Made by a program: the position numbers and the translations under genes | NCBI RefSeq assembly: GCF_002998925.1 | Contig: NZ_CP027228.1 | Location: forward strand, 1 to 64,000 | From: Mogibacterium diversum | GTDB taxonomy: Bacteria; Bacillota; Clostridia; Peptostreptococcales; Anaerovoracaceae | Length of the DNA: 64,000 nucleotides | Direction of reading: 5' to 3' | Part shown: piece by piece, positions 1 through 8,391 of the stretch | Position numbering within the stretch: the stretch's first letter is position 1 | Layout: the number at the start of each line of letters is the position of its first letter | The notes under the pieces: model-generated | The model's input: only the letters and a program-made list of their open reading frames with translations | Database searches by the model: none | What the model was told of the DNA's origin: nothing

Positions 1-563
1 ATGTCTGATTCTGAAGATTCCTTGTTAATCTGCCCTTCATCAGAAAATCCGATTTCAACAACCTTTCTATTAGTGATGACCTTAAAACCGTTTTGTGAAG
101 AGGCTGATAGAAATGCATCTCTCACATCTTGAGCTTTCATCGATTCAGGAAATACCCTGCCGTCTGCTTGTGTCACGGTTTTGATTCCTCGAGAATCAAG
201 GAATGAAACCAGGTCGGTATTGCTATATTTATACAGAATCTTGCGGATTGTTTTTCCAGCATCACCATAGCAGCTAGGGAAGTTCTTGATGCTGCCAGCA
301 TGCGTGATGTTGCAATGACCATGGCCACTCATCAGGAGCTTCGTCCCAACACGGGAAGAACTTTCGAGGATTAAGCCACCGGTTTTTAGGTTTGCAGCAC
401 ACATCAGTCCTGACGCACCAGCACCGACTATTATCACATCAGTGCTGATTACAGATGATGTACTTGCAGCTGCAGGTGTGAAAGAGCGCACGCTTTTACC
501 CCTCGCAGAAATGTCATGATGGTTAGTTCTATCAATGTTTTTTAATCTTGTGCTCTGTTTCAA
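1..563 (-). CDS. BaiN/HI0933-type NAD(P)/FAD-dependent oxidoreductase, N-terminal part (gene runs off the left edge)
   Basis: The minus frame is open from a TTG at 563 to the window edge. It encodes an N-terminal extension of about 40 residues and then a dinucleotide-binding motif VGAGASGLMCA. This is followed by GTKLLMSGHGHCNIT, the counterpart of the family signature G-K-x-L-x-S-G-G-G-R-C-N (here GHGHCN), and by DGRVFPES. These mark the HI0933/BaiN flavoprotein family, whose members bind FAD and whose physiological substrates are mostly unknown. The TTG is preceded by AGGAGA at a 5-nt spacing, which decides the start; a GTG 24 codons later is a weaker alternative. The gene is divergent from the ZIP transporter gene. 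The C-terminal part lies outside the window, so completeness cannot be judged. Confidence 0.8.
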   Translation of the reverse strand, partial: MKQSTRLKNIDRTNHHDISARGKSVRSFTPAAASTSSVISTDVIIVGAGASGLMCAANLKTGGLILESSSRVGTKLLMSGHGHCNITHAGSIKNFPSCYGDAGKTIRKILYKYSNTDLVSFLDSRGIKTVTQADGRVFPESMKAQDVRDAFLSASSQNGFKVITNRKVVEIGFSDEGQINKESSESD

Positions 564-579
564 TTCAGTCTCCTAGGTG

Positions 580-603
580 TATAATGAGAGTCACACAATT
601 ATA
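580..603. promoter_or_regulatory. Divergent -10 elements between the flavoprotein and ZIP genes
   Basis: A perfect TATAAT lies on the plus strand at 580-585, about 80 bp before the ZIP start. Another perfect TATAAT lies on the minus strand at 598-603, preceded by TGC, which makes an extended -10 reading toward the flavoprotein gene. No good -35 hexamer is visible for either. The two overlap closely, so the two genes may compete for polymerase. Confidence 0.45.
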
Positions 604-663
604 GCATAAGTTGTAGTTGTAATAGATGAAGCTGTATCAAGGTGAATTCAAATAGGAGGGCTT

Positions 664-1452
664 TTGGGTATTAATCTCAATGTTATATATGGCGTCATGA
701 TTCCGTTTATCGGGACATCTCTTGGCGCATTTTGCGTATACTTTATGAAAAAAGACCTCAGTAAAGGTGTTGAGCGTATGCTCAGTGGCTTTGCTGCAGG
801 CGTAATGGTTGCCGCATCTATATGGAGTCTCCTAATTCCTGCTATGGAGGAGAGTTCGGGCATGGGGAGACTCGCCTTCATACCAGCGGTGATTGGATTT
901 TGGATTGGAATCGGCTTTCTGCTACTTATGGATCACGTGATTCCTCATATGCATGCTGCTACCAATGAAGTGGAAGGGCCAAAGAGTAGTTTGTCTAGGA
1001 CGACGATGCTGGTTTTAGCGGTCACACTTCACAACATCCCTGAGGGGATGGCTGTCGGCGTCGTATTTGCTGGCTGGATGACTGGCAATTCAGGGATATC
1101 ACTTGGGGGTGCGCTTGCGCTTTCACTTGGAATAGCTATTCAGAACTTTCCTGAAGGGGCAATCATATCCATGCCACTTTACTCAGCTGGCTCATCGAGG
1201 CACCGTGCATTTAGAAATGGCGTGCTATCGGGTGTGGTTGAGCCGATAGGTGCCATTCTTACGATAATATTCGCACAAGCGCTGACTCCGATTCTGCCGT
1301 ACATGCTCAGCTTTGCAGCTGGAGCAATGCTGTATGTCGTTGTAGAAGAACTTATACCTGAGATGTCAGAAGGAAAACATTCGCATAGTGGTGTGCTTAT
1401 GTTCGCTGTTGGATTTTCAATCATGATGACACTAGATGTTGCGCTTGGTTAA
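664..1452 (+). CDS. ZIP family divalent metal transporter
   Basis: The 262-residue, very hydrophobic protein carries two characteristic ZIP metal-binding helices: HNIPEG at residues 123-128 and QNFPEG at 160-165. An EELIPE motif lies at 229-233 near the end. A short His-containing loop (HVIPHMH) sits around residues 91-97 between membrane segments. ZIP proteins move Zn, Mn or Fe into the cytoplasm, and short bacterial ones of this type are often called ZupT/GufA-like. The start is a TTG with AGGAGGG four bases upstream. The gene is followed after 21 bp by a DNA-repair-like gene with its own ribosome-binding site, so co-transcription is possible but unrelated in function. The metal cannot be told from sequence. 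Confidence 0.88.
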   Translation: MGINLNVIYGVMIPFIGTSLGAFCVYFMKKDLSKGVERMLSGFAAGVMVAASIWSLLIPAMEESSGMGRLAFIPAVIGFWIGIGFLLLMDHVIPHMHAATNEVEGPKSSLSRTTMLVLAVTLHNIPEGMAVGVVFAGWMTGNSGISLGGALALSLGIAIQNFPEGAIISMPLYSAGSSRHRAFRNGVLSGVVEPIGAILTIIFAQALTPILPYMLSFAAGAMLYVVVEELIPEMSEGKHSHSGVLMFAVGFSIMMTLDVALG

Positions 1453-1473
1453 AGAAAATTAGGAGGGCTAAAG

Positions 1474-2049
1474 ATGTCTATTTCGAAAATTGTAGAGGAA
1501 TTAAAAGCTGATGAGAGAAATGCCGAGTATACAAGACGCGGTATTCCGCCAATTTTTCAGCTTAATAAAGATGCCAAAATATTGATAATAGGTCAGGCTC
1601 CAGGGAGAAAAGTAGAGGAGTCTAAAATTCCTTTTGACGACAAGTCGGGAGAAAAGCTAATCTCTTGGATGGGTATAGATAGGAAGACCTTCTATTCCGA
1701 TAAGATTGCGATTTTACCGATGGACTTTTATTATCCAGGAAAGGGCAAGACAGGGGATTTGCCGCCAAGAAAGTTCATAGCAGAGGAGTATCACCATGAG
1801 ATTTTGGATGAGCTCACAGATATAGAGATGACTCTTCTAATAGGGAAATATTCTATGGATTACTACCTAAAGGGGGAGATGAAGAGGAATTTAACTGAAA
1901 CCGTAAGGAGCTACGAAGAATACCTGCCAAAGTACTTCCCGATAGTACATCCGAGTCCGCTCAATTTCCGCTGGCAGGCTAAGAACTCGTGGTTTACGGA
2001 AGAGGTGGTGCCTGTACTAGCTGAAAGAGTTGCGAAAATACTCGGTTAA
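1474..2049 (+). CDS. Uracil-DNA glycosylase-like protein
   Basis: The 191-residue protein has the two hallmark segments of the uracil-DNA glycosylase fold. The first is an N-terminal GQAPGRKVEES motif (about residues 41-51), the water-activating/uracil-binding loop. The second is HPSPLNFRW near residue 160-168, the DNA minor-groove loop. The order and spacing fit the small uracil-DNA-glycosylase-like family (YqiG-like) found in many Firmicutes. Members would excise uracil or related lesions in base excision repair, but several of these small homologues have not been shown to be active. AGGAGGG lies 6 bp before the ATG. It is shorter than family 1 Ung (about 225 residues) and lacks the GQDPYH signature, so it is not Ung itself. 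Confidence 0.8.
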   Translation: MSISKIVEELKADERNAEYTRRGIPPIFQLNKDAKILIIGQAPGRKVEESKIPFDDKSGEKLISWMGIDRKTFYSDKIAILPMDFYYPGKGKTGDLPPRKFIAEEYHHEILDELTDIEMTLLIGKYSMDYYLKGEMKRNLTETVRSYEEYLPKYFPIVHPSPLNFRWQAKNSWFTEEVVPVLAERVAKILG

Positions 2050-2169
2050 AACGCGGTTATTCAATTGAAATGTGGAGCTTAATCTTACATTGCTCAAATT
2101 GGCAGCTGTGGACTATATCTTTTGAGATTAATTTTGACTTTTAAACATGTACGGAGGTAAAGGGATAAG

Positions 2170-3300
2170 ATGGATGTTAGATATAAATTAGGATTCGGAC
2201 TTATGAGACTGCCCCAGACGAATCCAGATGACGCAGAGAGCATCGATATACCTGAGTGCGAACGCATGGCAGATGCGTTTATAGATCAAGGATTTACATA
2301 TTTTGATACTGCATGGATGTATCATAATAAGGAGAGTGAACCAGCGACAAAGAAGTTTCTCGTAGAGAGACATGAAAGGAGCGAGTACACGCTTGCTACC
2401 AAGATGCATACAGGTTTTTTTGACACGGAAGAAGAGCGAGATGCGTATTTTGAAGCGCAGCTCGAAAAGACTGGTGCGGGATATTTTGATTATTACCTGC
2501 TTCATGATGTCGGCCGTGATAATATAGACAAATTTAAAGATCTTCACTGCTTTGAGTACCTAAAACAGAAGAAGGAGGCCGGCATTATAAGGCATCTCGG
2601 TTTCTCTTCACATGAGGATGCTGAGCATATAGATAAGTTCCTGACTGATCACCCAGAGTTTGAATTTATTCAGTTACAGATCAATTACCTCGATTGGAAC
2701 AGTGAGGGCGTTCAGTCCAGAAAGTGTTACGAGGTAGCTGTTAAGCATGGAATGGATGTCGTGGTAATGGAGCCTGTTAAGGGCGGAATTCTTGCAAATG
2801 TTCCGCCAGAAGCTGAAGCTCTACTCAAGTCGTACCATCCCGATATGTCCGTCGCTTCTTGGGCGATACGTTTCGTTGCTAGCCTAGAGAATGTAAAAGT
2901 AGTTCTGAGTGGCATGAGCAGCATGGAGCAGCTACTCGACAACACCTCATACATGAAAGAGTTCAAGCCTCTATCACAAGAGGAATATGAGATCATAGAT
3001 AAAGTGGTCAGTATAATAAATAGCTCCATTACTATCCCGTGCACAGCCTGTTCGTACTGCACGGAGGGATGTCCTATGAATATTCCTATTCCGAGATATT
3101 TCTCTCTGTACAATACGGATATGCACGAAGATAGCGATAGAGAGTGGACGCCTCAGTGCGAGTACTACGAGAGAACGACTATGACATTTGGAAAGGCCAG
3201 CGAGTGTATCTCGTGCGGTCAATGTGAGGCGATATGTCCGCAGCATCTGCCAATTATAAAGGATCTTGAGATGGTGGCAGAGCATTTCGAACAAGAGTAG
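2170..3300 (+). CDS. Aldo/keto reductase with C-terminal 4Fe-4S ferredoxin domain
   Basis: Residues 1 to about 285 form an aldo/keto reductase barrel. The family catalytic tetrad is visible as D46, Y51, K78 and H112. The tail (residues 291-356) carries two C-x2-C-x2-C-x3-C clusters (C291/294/297/301 and C346/349/352/356), which should hold two 4Fe-4S centres. This architecture is common in anaerobes and suggests electrons pass between Fe-S clusters and a carbonyl substrate. The natural substrate is unknown. The ATG follows GGAGGTAAAGGG. A 120-bp gap precedes it and the copper operon follows after 170 bp, so it is probably transcribed alone. The family call is solid; the reaction is not. Confidence 0.9.
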   Translation: MDVRYKLGFGLMRLPQTNPDDAESIDIPECERMADAFIDQGFTYFDTAWMYHNKESEPATKKFLVERHERSEYTLATKMHTGFFDTEEERDAYFEAQLEKTGAGYFDYYLLHDVGRDNIDKFKDLHCFEYLKQKKEAGIIRHLGFSSHEDAEHIDKFLTDHPEFEFIQLQINYLDWNSEGVQSRKCYEVAVKHGMDVVVMEPVKGGILANVPPEAEALLKSYHPDMSVASWAIRFVASLENVKVVLSGMSSMEQLLDNTSYMKEFKPLSQEEYEIIDKVVSIINSSITIPCTACSYCTEGCPMNIPIPRYFSLYNTDMHEDSDREWTPQCEYYERTTMTFGKASECISCGQCEAICPQHLPIIKDLEMVAEHFEQE

Positions 3301-3470
3301 ATAGTAAACAAATGAGGCTGTCTGATTGGAGCATTAAAACAACTTATGGAGATATAAGCTGAGAGAAACCGTGATATGCACCTTCTTTACCATATAAGTG
3401 GTGAGGGAGGTGATTTTTGTGGCGTAGTAGTGTACAGGGAAAAACACATGTGCATTGTAGTTAGATATCC

Positions 3471-3499
3471 TTGACTTATAGGGGTAGGGGGTATATGAT
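3471..3499 (+). promoter_or_regulatory. Copper operon promoter with embedded CsoR-type operator
   Basis: TTGACT (3471-3476) and TATGAT (3494-3499) are separated by exactly 17 bp. The spacer is filled by TATAGGGGTAGGGGGTATA (3477-3495), a G-rich pseudo-dyad of the kind bound by CsoR repressors at copper genes. Because the operator fills the spacer, CsoR binding should block RNA polymerase directly; Cu(I) would release it. The csoR start lies about 60 bp downstream. Confidence 0.75.
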
Positions 3500-3560
3500 A
3501 TCGACGTAGATTTTATTCTATATAGATAGACTATTAAGCGTTTGCATGTGAGGAGAAGAG

Positions 3561-3854
3561 ATGACAGAAATTTCTGAGCGCCACCGAAAGCGTTCGCATA
3601 TGGAATATAGGAACCTGATGAACAGGCTTAAGAGAATTGAAGGACAGATTAGGGGTATCGAAGGAATGCTTGAGAAGGATGCATACTGTCCTGATATATT
3701 GATTCAAGTTTCTTCTGTAAATAGTGCGCTTAACAGCTTCAACAAGGAGCTAATGGCGAGCCATATCAGGGGGTGCGTCGCTAATGATATAAGAAATGGT
3801 GATGATGAGACTATTGATGAGCTCGTCAAAGTCATGCAAAAGCTCATGAAATAG
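3561..3854 (+). CDS. csoR: CsoR-type copper-sensing transcriptional repressor
   Basis: The 97-residue all-helical protein of the CsoR/RcnR (DUF156) family has the conserved NRLKRIEGQIRGI helix at residues 21-33. The Cu(I) ligands expected for CsoR are present: C43, H68 and C72, with Y42 beside C43. RcnR-type nickel sensors use a His in the first position instead, so a copper sensor is favoured. CsoR binds its operator when metal-free and lets go on binding Cu(I). The gene is first in the operon, 17 bp before copA, and sits directly behind a promoter with a CsoR-like box, so autoregulation with copA is expected. The ATG follows GAGGAGA. Confidence 0.92.
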   Translation: MTEISERHRKRSHMEYRNLMNRLKRIEGQIRGIEGMLEKDAYCPDILIQVSSVNSALNSFNKELMASHIRGCVANDIRNGDDETIDELVKVMQKLMK

Positions 3855-3871
3855 ATAAGGGAGGAGATTAG

Positions 3872-6523
3872 ATGGATAAATATAATATCACTGGTATGAG
3901 CTGTGCTGCTTGCCAGGCACATGTCGAGAAGGCAGTGGGCAAGGTTCCTGGGGTGGAATCGGTATCCGTAAGTTTACTTACCAACTCCATGGGAGTAGAG
4001 GGTAGTGCGAGCAGCGAAGCTATTGTAAAGGCTGTAGAGGATGCTGGATATGGTGCAGTTGTGCAAGGTGTAGAGGAGAGCCAATCTTCTACAAATTCTC
4101 TCGAAGCTCAAGAGAAGGCTCTCGAGGATAAGGAAAGCCCTGTCCTGAAGCGAAGACTTGTAACATCGGTTGTGTTCCTGCTAATGCTAATGTATTTCTC
4201 GATGGGACACACAATGTTTCATCTGCCACTTCCAAAATTTCTAGATGGAAATCACATCGGGATCACTGTTATACAGATGGTTCTGGCGGCAATAGTTATG
4301 TTTATCAACAAGAAGTTCTTTGTCGGCGGATGGAAAAGCGTGCGCTCAGGTGCGCCAAGCATGGATACATTGGTTGCGATGGGTTCTATGACATCGTTTC
4401 TATGGAGCTTTTATATACTGATGCAGATGACCAGAAGTGTGACTGATGGTGATACCAAGGCTGTGATGGCTGGCATGCACAACCTGTATTTTGAGTCAGC
4501 AGCTATGATAGTTACTCTTATTACTGTTGGTAAGCTCCTCGAGGCTCTTTCGAAGGGTAGGACAACTGATGCGCTAAAGAGTCTGATGAAACTCGCACCC
4601 AAGACTGCGGTTATAGAGCGTGATGGTGAAGAGACCTTAGTTCAGATTACTGAAGTTAAGACGGGTGACGTTTTCGTCGTTAGACCTGGTGAGAGCATTC
4701 CGGTGGACGGAGTGATAATCGAAGGCGGAACGGCGATAGATGAATCTGCGCTGACAGGAGAAAGCGTTCCAGTAGATAAGTCGATTGGTGACGAAGTGTC
4801 GGCAGCTACGATTAATAGAACTGGATTTATAAGAGCTAAGGCTACACGCGTTGGAGAAGATACAACTCTATCGCAGATTATCAAGATGGTCAGCGATGCA
4901 GCGGCTACCAAGGCACCTATTGCCAAGATAGCTGATAAGGTGTCTGGAATATTCGTTCCGATAGTCATCATAATCGCTGTAATCGTGACGCTGATCTGGA
5001 TATTTGTCGGACAACCATTTGGATATGCGCTTGCTAGAGGTATCGCTGTGCTAGTTGTAAGCTGTCCTTGCGCACTTGGACTGGCAACTCCAGTAGCTAT
5101 CATGGTCGGAAGCGGGCTTGGTGCTAAAAACGGAATATTGTTCAAGACTGCTAGTTCACTAGAGGAGACGGGCAGGATTCAGATAGTCGCTCTCGATAAG
5201 ACAGGAACGATTACTAAGGGCGAGCCTACAGTCACAGATATAAAGCCTGCAGATGGAGTTACAGCAGTTCAGCTGCTTAATATCGCTAACGCTCTCGAAG
5301 CTAGAAGCGAGCATCCTTTTGCACTGGCTATTACTAGATACTTTGAAGAGAAAAGAGAAGAACTTAAGCTCGCAGATGTCGAGATTGAAGCCTTTGAAGC
5401 GATATCAGGAAAGGGCATCCAGGCTAAGCTAGTAGGTGCTGAATCCAAAGGCGACTTATATGCAGGAAGTGTAAAATACATATCTGCGCTTGTAGAAGTA
5501 GCTGATGATATCAAGACTGAAGCAGATTCGCTGGCGGCACTGGGAAAGACACCTCTTTTATTTGCCGGTGGCGGAAAGCTGATTGGTATGATCGCTGTTG
5601 CAGATACGGTTAAGGATGATAGCAGAAGTGCAATCGCTGAGATGAAGAGGCAAGGCCTCAAAGTCGTTATGATTACAGGTGATAACGAGAGAACTGCACG
5701 TGCAATCGGTGATCAAGCTGGTGTTGAATATGTCGCATCGGGAGTGCTTCCAGATGGAAAAGAAAACCTGATAAGGGAACTTGGAAAACTAGGCAAGGTT
5801 GCGATGGTAGGAGATGGAATAAACGATGCTCCTGCACTCACTAGGGCAGATGTCGGAATTGCAATCGGAGCTGGTGCTGATGTAGCGGTCGATGCTGCAG
5901 ATGTAGTGCTTATGAACAGCCGTTTATCGGATGTCTCCGGAGCTATAAGGCTCAGCAGGGCTACGCTTAGAAATATACATGAAAATCTATTCTGGGCATT
6001 TTTCTATAATATCCTTCTCATTCCGCTTGCTGCAGGTGCTTACGTACACTTCATGAAAGGATGGTCTATGAACCCTATGTGGGGTGCGGCAGCTATGAGC
6101 CTCTCTAGTTTCTGCGTATGCATGAATGCGCTCAGATTAAATCTGTTCAAGGTTCACAATGCAAACAGGGACAGGCACGGCAAAGGTGAGGTTAGTGAAA
6201 CAAAATTGAATTCGCTAATTGCGAAAGTTACGGGAAATGAAGAAAGCTCCGAGGAGCCGGGGCAAAACGAAACAAATAATTTGCATGAAGATAATTTAAA
6301 GGAGGGCAAAGTTATGACAAAGACTATGAAAATCGAAGGTATGATGTGCGGACACTGCGAAGCCACTGTAAAGAAAGCACTTGAAGCTATCGAGGGTGTA
6401 AATTCAGCTGAGGTTAGCCATGAAGCAGGAACAGCTGTAGTCGAGCTATCAGAAGAGGTGCAGGATGAAGTTCTGCAGAAAGCTGTAGAAGACAAAGATT
6501 ATAAAGTTTTATCTATTGCATAG
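3872..6523 (+). CDS. copA: Copper-exporting P1B-type ATPase CopA with an HMA domain at each end
   Basis: The 883-residue P-type ATPase starts with a heavy-metal-associated domain (GMSCAAC, C11/C14). It continues with the membrane CPC motif (C398-P-C400) of Cu(I) transporters, the phosphorylation site DKTGT (D442), SEHPFA in the nucleotide domain and GDGINDAP (D648-D652). It pumps Cu(I) out of the cytoplasm using ATP. Unusually, after the last membrane segment it has a charged linker of about 70 residues and a second HMA domain (GMMCGHC, C826/C829), so the protein is longer than a typical CopA. The linker encodes a strong internal ribosome-binding site and ATG (see 6314-6523). AAGGGAGGAG precedes the main ATG. 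Regulation by the upstream CsoR box is likely. Confidence 0.95.
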   Translation: MDKYNITGMSCAACQAHVEKAVGKVPGVESVSVSLLTNSMGVEGSASSEAIVKAVEDAGYGAVVQGVEESQSSTNSLEAQEKALEDKESPVLKRRLVTSVVFLLMLMYFSMGHTMFHLPLPKFLDGNHIGITVIQMVLAAIVMFINKKFFVGGWKSVRSGAPSMDTLVAMGSMTSFLWSFYILMQMTRSVTDGDTKAVMAGMHNLYFESAAMIVTLITVGKLLEALSKGRTTDALKSLMKLAPKTAVIERDGEETLVQITEVKTGDVFVVRPGESIPVDGVIIEGGTAIDESALTGESVPVDKSIGDEVSAATINRTGFIRAKATRVGEDTTLSQIIKMVSDAAATKAPIAKIADKVSGIFVPIVIIIAVIVTLIWIFVGQPFGYALARGIAVLVVSCPCALGLATPVAIMVGSGLGAKNGILFKTASSLEETGRIQIVALDKTGTITKGEPTVTDIKPADGVTAVQLLNIANALEARSEHPFALAITRYFEEKREELKLADVEIEAFEAISGKGIQAKLVGAESKGDLYAGSVKYISALVEVADDIKTEADSLAALGKTPLLFAGGGKLIGMIAVADTVKDDSRSAIAEMKRQGLKVVMITGDNERTARAIGDQAGVEYVASGVLPDGKENLIRELGKLGKVAMVGDGINDAPALTRADVGIAIGAGADVAVDAADVVLMNSRLSDVSGAIRLSRATLRNIHENLFWAFFYNILLIPLAAGAYVHFMKGWSMNPMWGAAAMSLSSFCVCMNALRLNLFKVHNANRDRHGKGEVSETKLNSLIAKVTGNEESSEEPGQNETNNLHEDNLKEGKVMTKTMKIEGMMCGHCEATVKKALEAIEGVNSAEVSHEAGTAVVELSEEVQDEVLQKAVEDKDYKVLSIA
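6314..6523 (+). CDS. Internal in-frame start giving a separate CopZ-like copper chaperone
   Basis: Inside copA an AAAGGAGGG (6298-6306) lies 7 nt before an in-frame ATG at 6314 (codon 815). Translation from there would give a 69-residue HMA protein starting MTKTMKIEGMMCGHCEATV, which is the size and form of a free CopZ chaperone. It shares its stop with copA. Seen directly: the site is as good as those of the true gene starts nearby. Inferred: the cell makes both full-length CopA and a free chaperone, or a former separate copZ was fused by loss of the copA stop while its ribosome-binding site was kept. Confidence 0.6.
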   Translation: MTKTMKIEGMMCGHCEATVKKALEAIEGVNSAEVSHEAGTAVVELSEEVQDEVLQKAVEDKDYKVLSIA

Positions 6524-6552
6524 CAAAATGGTATGTTACAATTACCTTGTAC

Positions 6553-6566
6553 ACGGCTTAAGCCGT
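6553..6566. repeat. 14-bp perfect palindrome upstream of the aminotransferase gene
   Basis: ACGGCTTAAGCCGT is a perfect dyad in the 73-bp gap between copA and the aminotransferase gene. It overlaps a second dyad CTTAA-GCCG-TTAAG (6557-6570). No T-run follows, so it is not a standard terminator. It could be an operator or a weak mRNA hairpin; no regulator is assigned. Confidence 0.4.
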
Positions 6567-6596
6567 TAAGCATTAAAGGTAAGAGGAGAGGTAATT

Positions 6597-7787
6597 ATGA
6601 TCGCAAAAAGTATGGAACCCTTCCTAGCGGGCAGCTCAGTTATCAGAGCTATGTTCGAAGAGGGTAAGAAGATGGCAAAGGTATACGGAGCAGAGAATGT
6701 TTACGACTTCAGTGTTGGAAACCCTGGACTACATCCACCAAAGGAGTATAGAGAAGCTATCAACTACGTTAACAACGAGATGGATCCGCATCTAGTTCAC
6801 GGCTACATGCCTAATGCTGGTTTCGAGTCCACAAGAACAGCGGTAGCTGAGAATCTCAATAAGAGATTTGGATCAAACTTTACTTTTGAAAATATCATCA
6901 TGACAGTTGGAGCAGGTTCTTCGATTAACGTAATCATGAAGACTATCTTTGACCCAGGTGATAAGCAGGTTGTATTTGCTCCATATTTCGTTGAGTATGC
7001 AAACTGGGCTAGCAACTACCATGCAGAGACAGTAGTTGTTCCTCCAAATGAAGCAAATGGATTCGAGCCAGATCCAGAGGCACTCAAGAAGGCTCTTGAT
7101 CCAAAGGTTAAGGCAGTTATTATCAACAACCCTAACAATCCAACAGGAGCAATCTATTCGCGTGAGACTCTCGAGAAAATCGCAGAGGTTCTAAAGGAAG
7201 CTGAGAAGGAATATGGACACCCTATTTACCTAATCTCTGACGAGCCATACAGAGAGCTTGTATACGTAGATAAGGAAATCGTGTTCATTCCAGACCTATA
7301 TGACAACACGATCATCGCGTACTCATGGTCGAAGTCGCTGTCGATTCCTGGAGACAGACTAGGATACCTCGCTGTATCTCCAAAGTCTGACAACGTTGAG
7401 GAGTTTATGGCAACTGCAACTGTCGCTAACCGCATCTCTGGAGACACTAACGCTCCATCGATTATTCAGCTAGCAGTTGAGAGATGCCTGGATGCACAGG
7501 TTGATATCCCATATTACAAGAAGAATGCTGAAGATCTATACAAGATTGTGACAGATGCTGGATTCACAGCAGTTGTCCCTCAGGGCGCTTTCTACCTATG
7601 GGTAAAATCACCAGTTGCTGATGAAAAGGAACTAGTAGCTGCTGCTAAGGAGGAGAGAATCCTTGCAGTACCTGGAAGCGCATTCGCTTGCCCTGGATAC
7701 ATCAGACTTTCGTTCTGCATCTCTAATGAGACTATTCAGAGATCAGCTGAGTCGTTTGCTAAGCTAGGAAAGAAGTATTTCGGATAA
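6597..7787 (+). CDS. PLP-dependent class I/II aminotransferase
   Basis: The 396-residue fold-type I aminotransferase is of normal length. Visible PLP-site features are NNPNNPTG (177-184), D215 in SDEPYRE, the Schiff-base lysine K246 in SWSKSLS, R254 in GDRLGY, and a C-terminal YIRLSF segment whose Arg would hold the substrate carboxylate. This pattern places it near aspartate/aromatic aminotransferases (AspB-like). The amino donor and acceptor cannot be told. The ATG follows GAGGAGAGG. It is monocistronic as far as the sequence shows, ending at a strong hairpin before luxS. Codon use is strongly biased to a few codons, which suggests high expression. Confidence 0.9.
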   Translation: MIAKSMEPFLAGSSVIRAMFEEGKKMAKVYGAENVYDFSVGNPGLHPPKEYREAINYVNNEMDPHLVHGYMPNAGFESTRTAVAENLNKRFGSNFTFENIIMTVGAGSSINVIMKTIFDPGDKQVVFAPYFVEYANWASNYHAETVVVPPNEANGFEPDPEALKKALDPKVKAVIINNPNNPTGAIYSRETLEKIAEVLKEAEKEYGHPIYLISDEPYRELVYVDKEIVFIPDLYDNTIIAYSWSKSLSIPGDRLGYLAVSPKSDNVEEFMATATVANRISGDTNAPSIIQLAVERCLDAQVDIPYYKKNAEDLYKIVTDAGFTAVVPQGAFYLWVKSPVADEKELVAAAKEERILAVPGSAFACPGYIRLSFCISNETIQRSAESFAKLGKKYFG

Positions 7788-7866
7788 GCTGATATGAGTG
7801 ATGAGTAATAGTGATGCGTCTCTAGAGAGGCATGCATTATAGACTAAAACTTCAGAATTGTGATAA

Positions 7867-7907
7867 AATAAGCGTGTGAGAATATTTCTCACACGCTTAT
7901 TGTTTTT
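7867..7907 (+). terminator. Rho-independent terminator between the aminotransferase gene and luxS
   Basis: A perfect 16-bp stem (AATAAGCGTGTGAGAA at 7867-7882 with its complement at 7886-7901) closes on a three-base loop and is followed by GTTTTT. It ends the aminotransferase transcript. The luxS start lies only 17 bp beyond, so luxS is either read through or driven by the weak extended -10 (TGATAAAAT, 7861-7869) that overlaps the left arm. Confidence 0.85.
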
Positions 7908-7923
7908 ACGAAGAGAGGATAAG

Positions 7924-8391
7924 ATGGAGAGGATTGCGAGTTTTAACGTAAACCATGATACCCTTGAGAAGGGCATGTATATTTCTAGGATAGATGGAGA
8001 TGTAGTGACCTATGATATTAGGATGAAAAAACCGAATATGGGGGACTATGTTTCAAATGAGGCACTGCATACATTCGAACATCTATTTGCAACCTACGCG
8101 AGAAACAGCGAGATTTCCGATAAAGTCATATACATTGGGCCTATGGGATGCAGGACTGGATTCTACCTACTGATGAGAGATACCGCCACAAGGCAGCAAG
8201 CGATAGACCTAGCGAGAGAGTCGTTTAAGTTCATATCAGAGTATAAAGGTGAGATTCCGGGTGCAGCAAGGAGCGAATGCGGAAACAGTGAAGAACACGA
8301 TCTCGAGGCGGCGAGAGCTGTTGCGATAGATATGGTAGAGGTTCTGAAGGACTGGAATGAGGAGAAGCTTGATTATGACTATGAAGGATAA
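7924..8391 (+). CDS. luxS: S-ribosylhomocysteine lyase LuxS (AI-2 synthase)
   Basis: LuxS cleaves S-ribosylhomocysteine to homocysteine and DPD, the precursor of autoinducer-2, as part of the activated methyl cycle. The 155-residue protein shows the metal-binding HTFEH motif (H49, E52, H53), the catalytic cysteine in MGCRTGFY (C76) and the third metal ligand C119 in SECGN. The ATG at 7924 follows GAGAGGA; an upstream in-frame start at 7876 would translate through the terminator stem and is rejected. The gene overlaps the mtnN-like gene by 17 bases, so the two successive enzymes of S-adenosylhomocysteine recycling are translationally coupled. Confidence 0.95.
   Translation: MERIASFNVNHDTLEKGMYISRIDGDVVTYDIRMKKPNMGDYVSNEALHTFEHLFATYARNSEISDKVIYIGPMGCRTGFYLLMRDTATRQQAIDLARESFKFISEYKGEIPGAARSECGNSEEHDLEAARAVAIDMVEVLKDWNEEKLDYDYEG

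Noticed and set aside
7876..7923. Upstream extension of luxS by 16 codons
   Set aside because: It would translate through the terminator stem and has no ribosome-binding site; LuxS proteins start near ATG 7924.
7788..7923. SAM riboswitch (S-box) before luxS
   Set aside because: The gap is too short and lacks conserved S-box segments; only the terminator stem is present.
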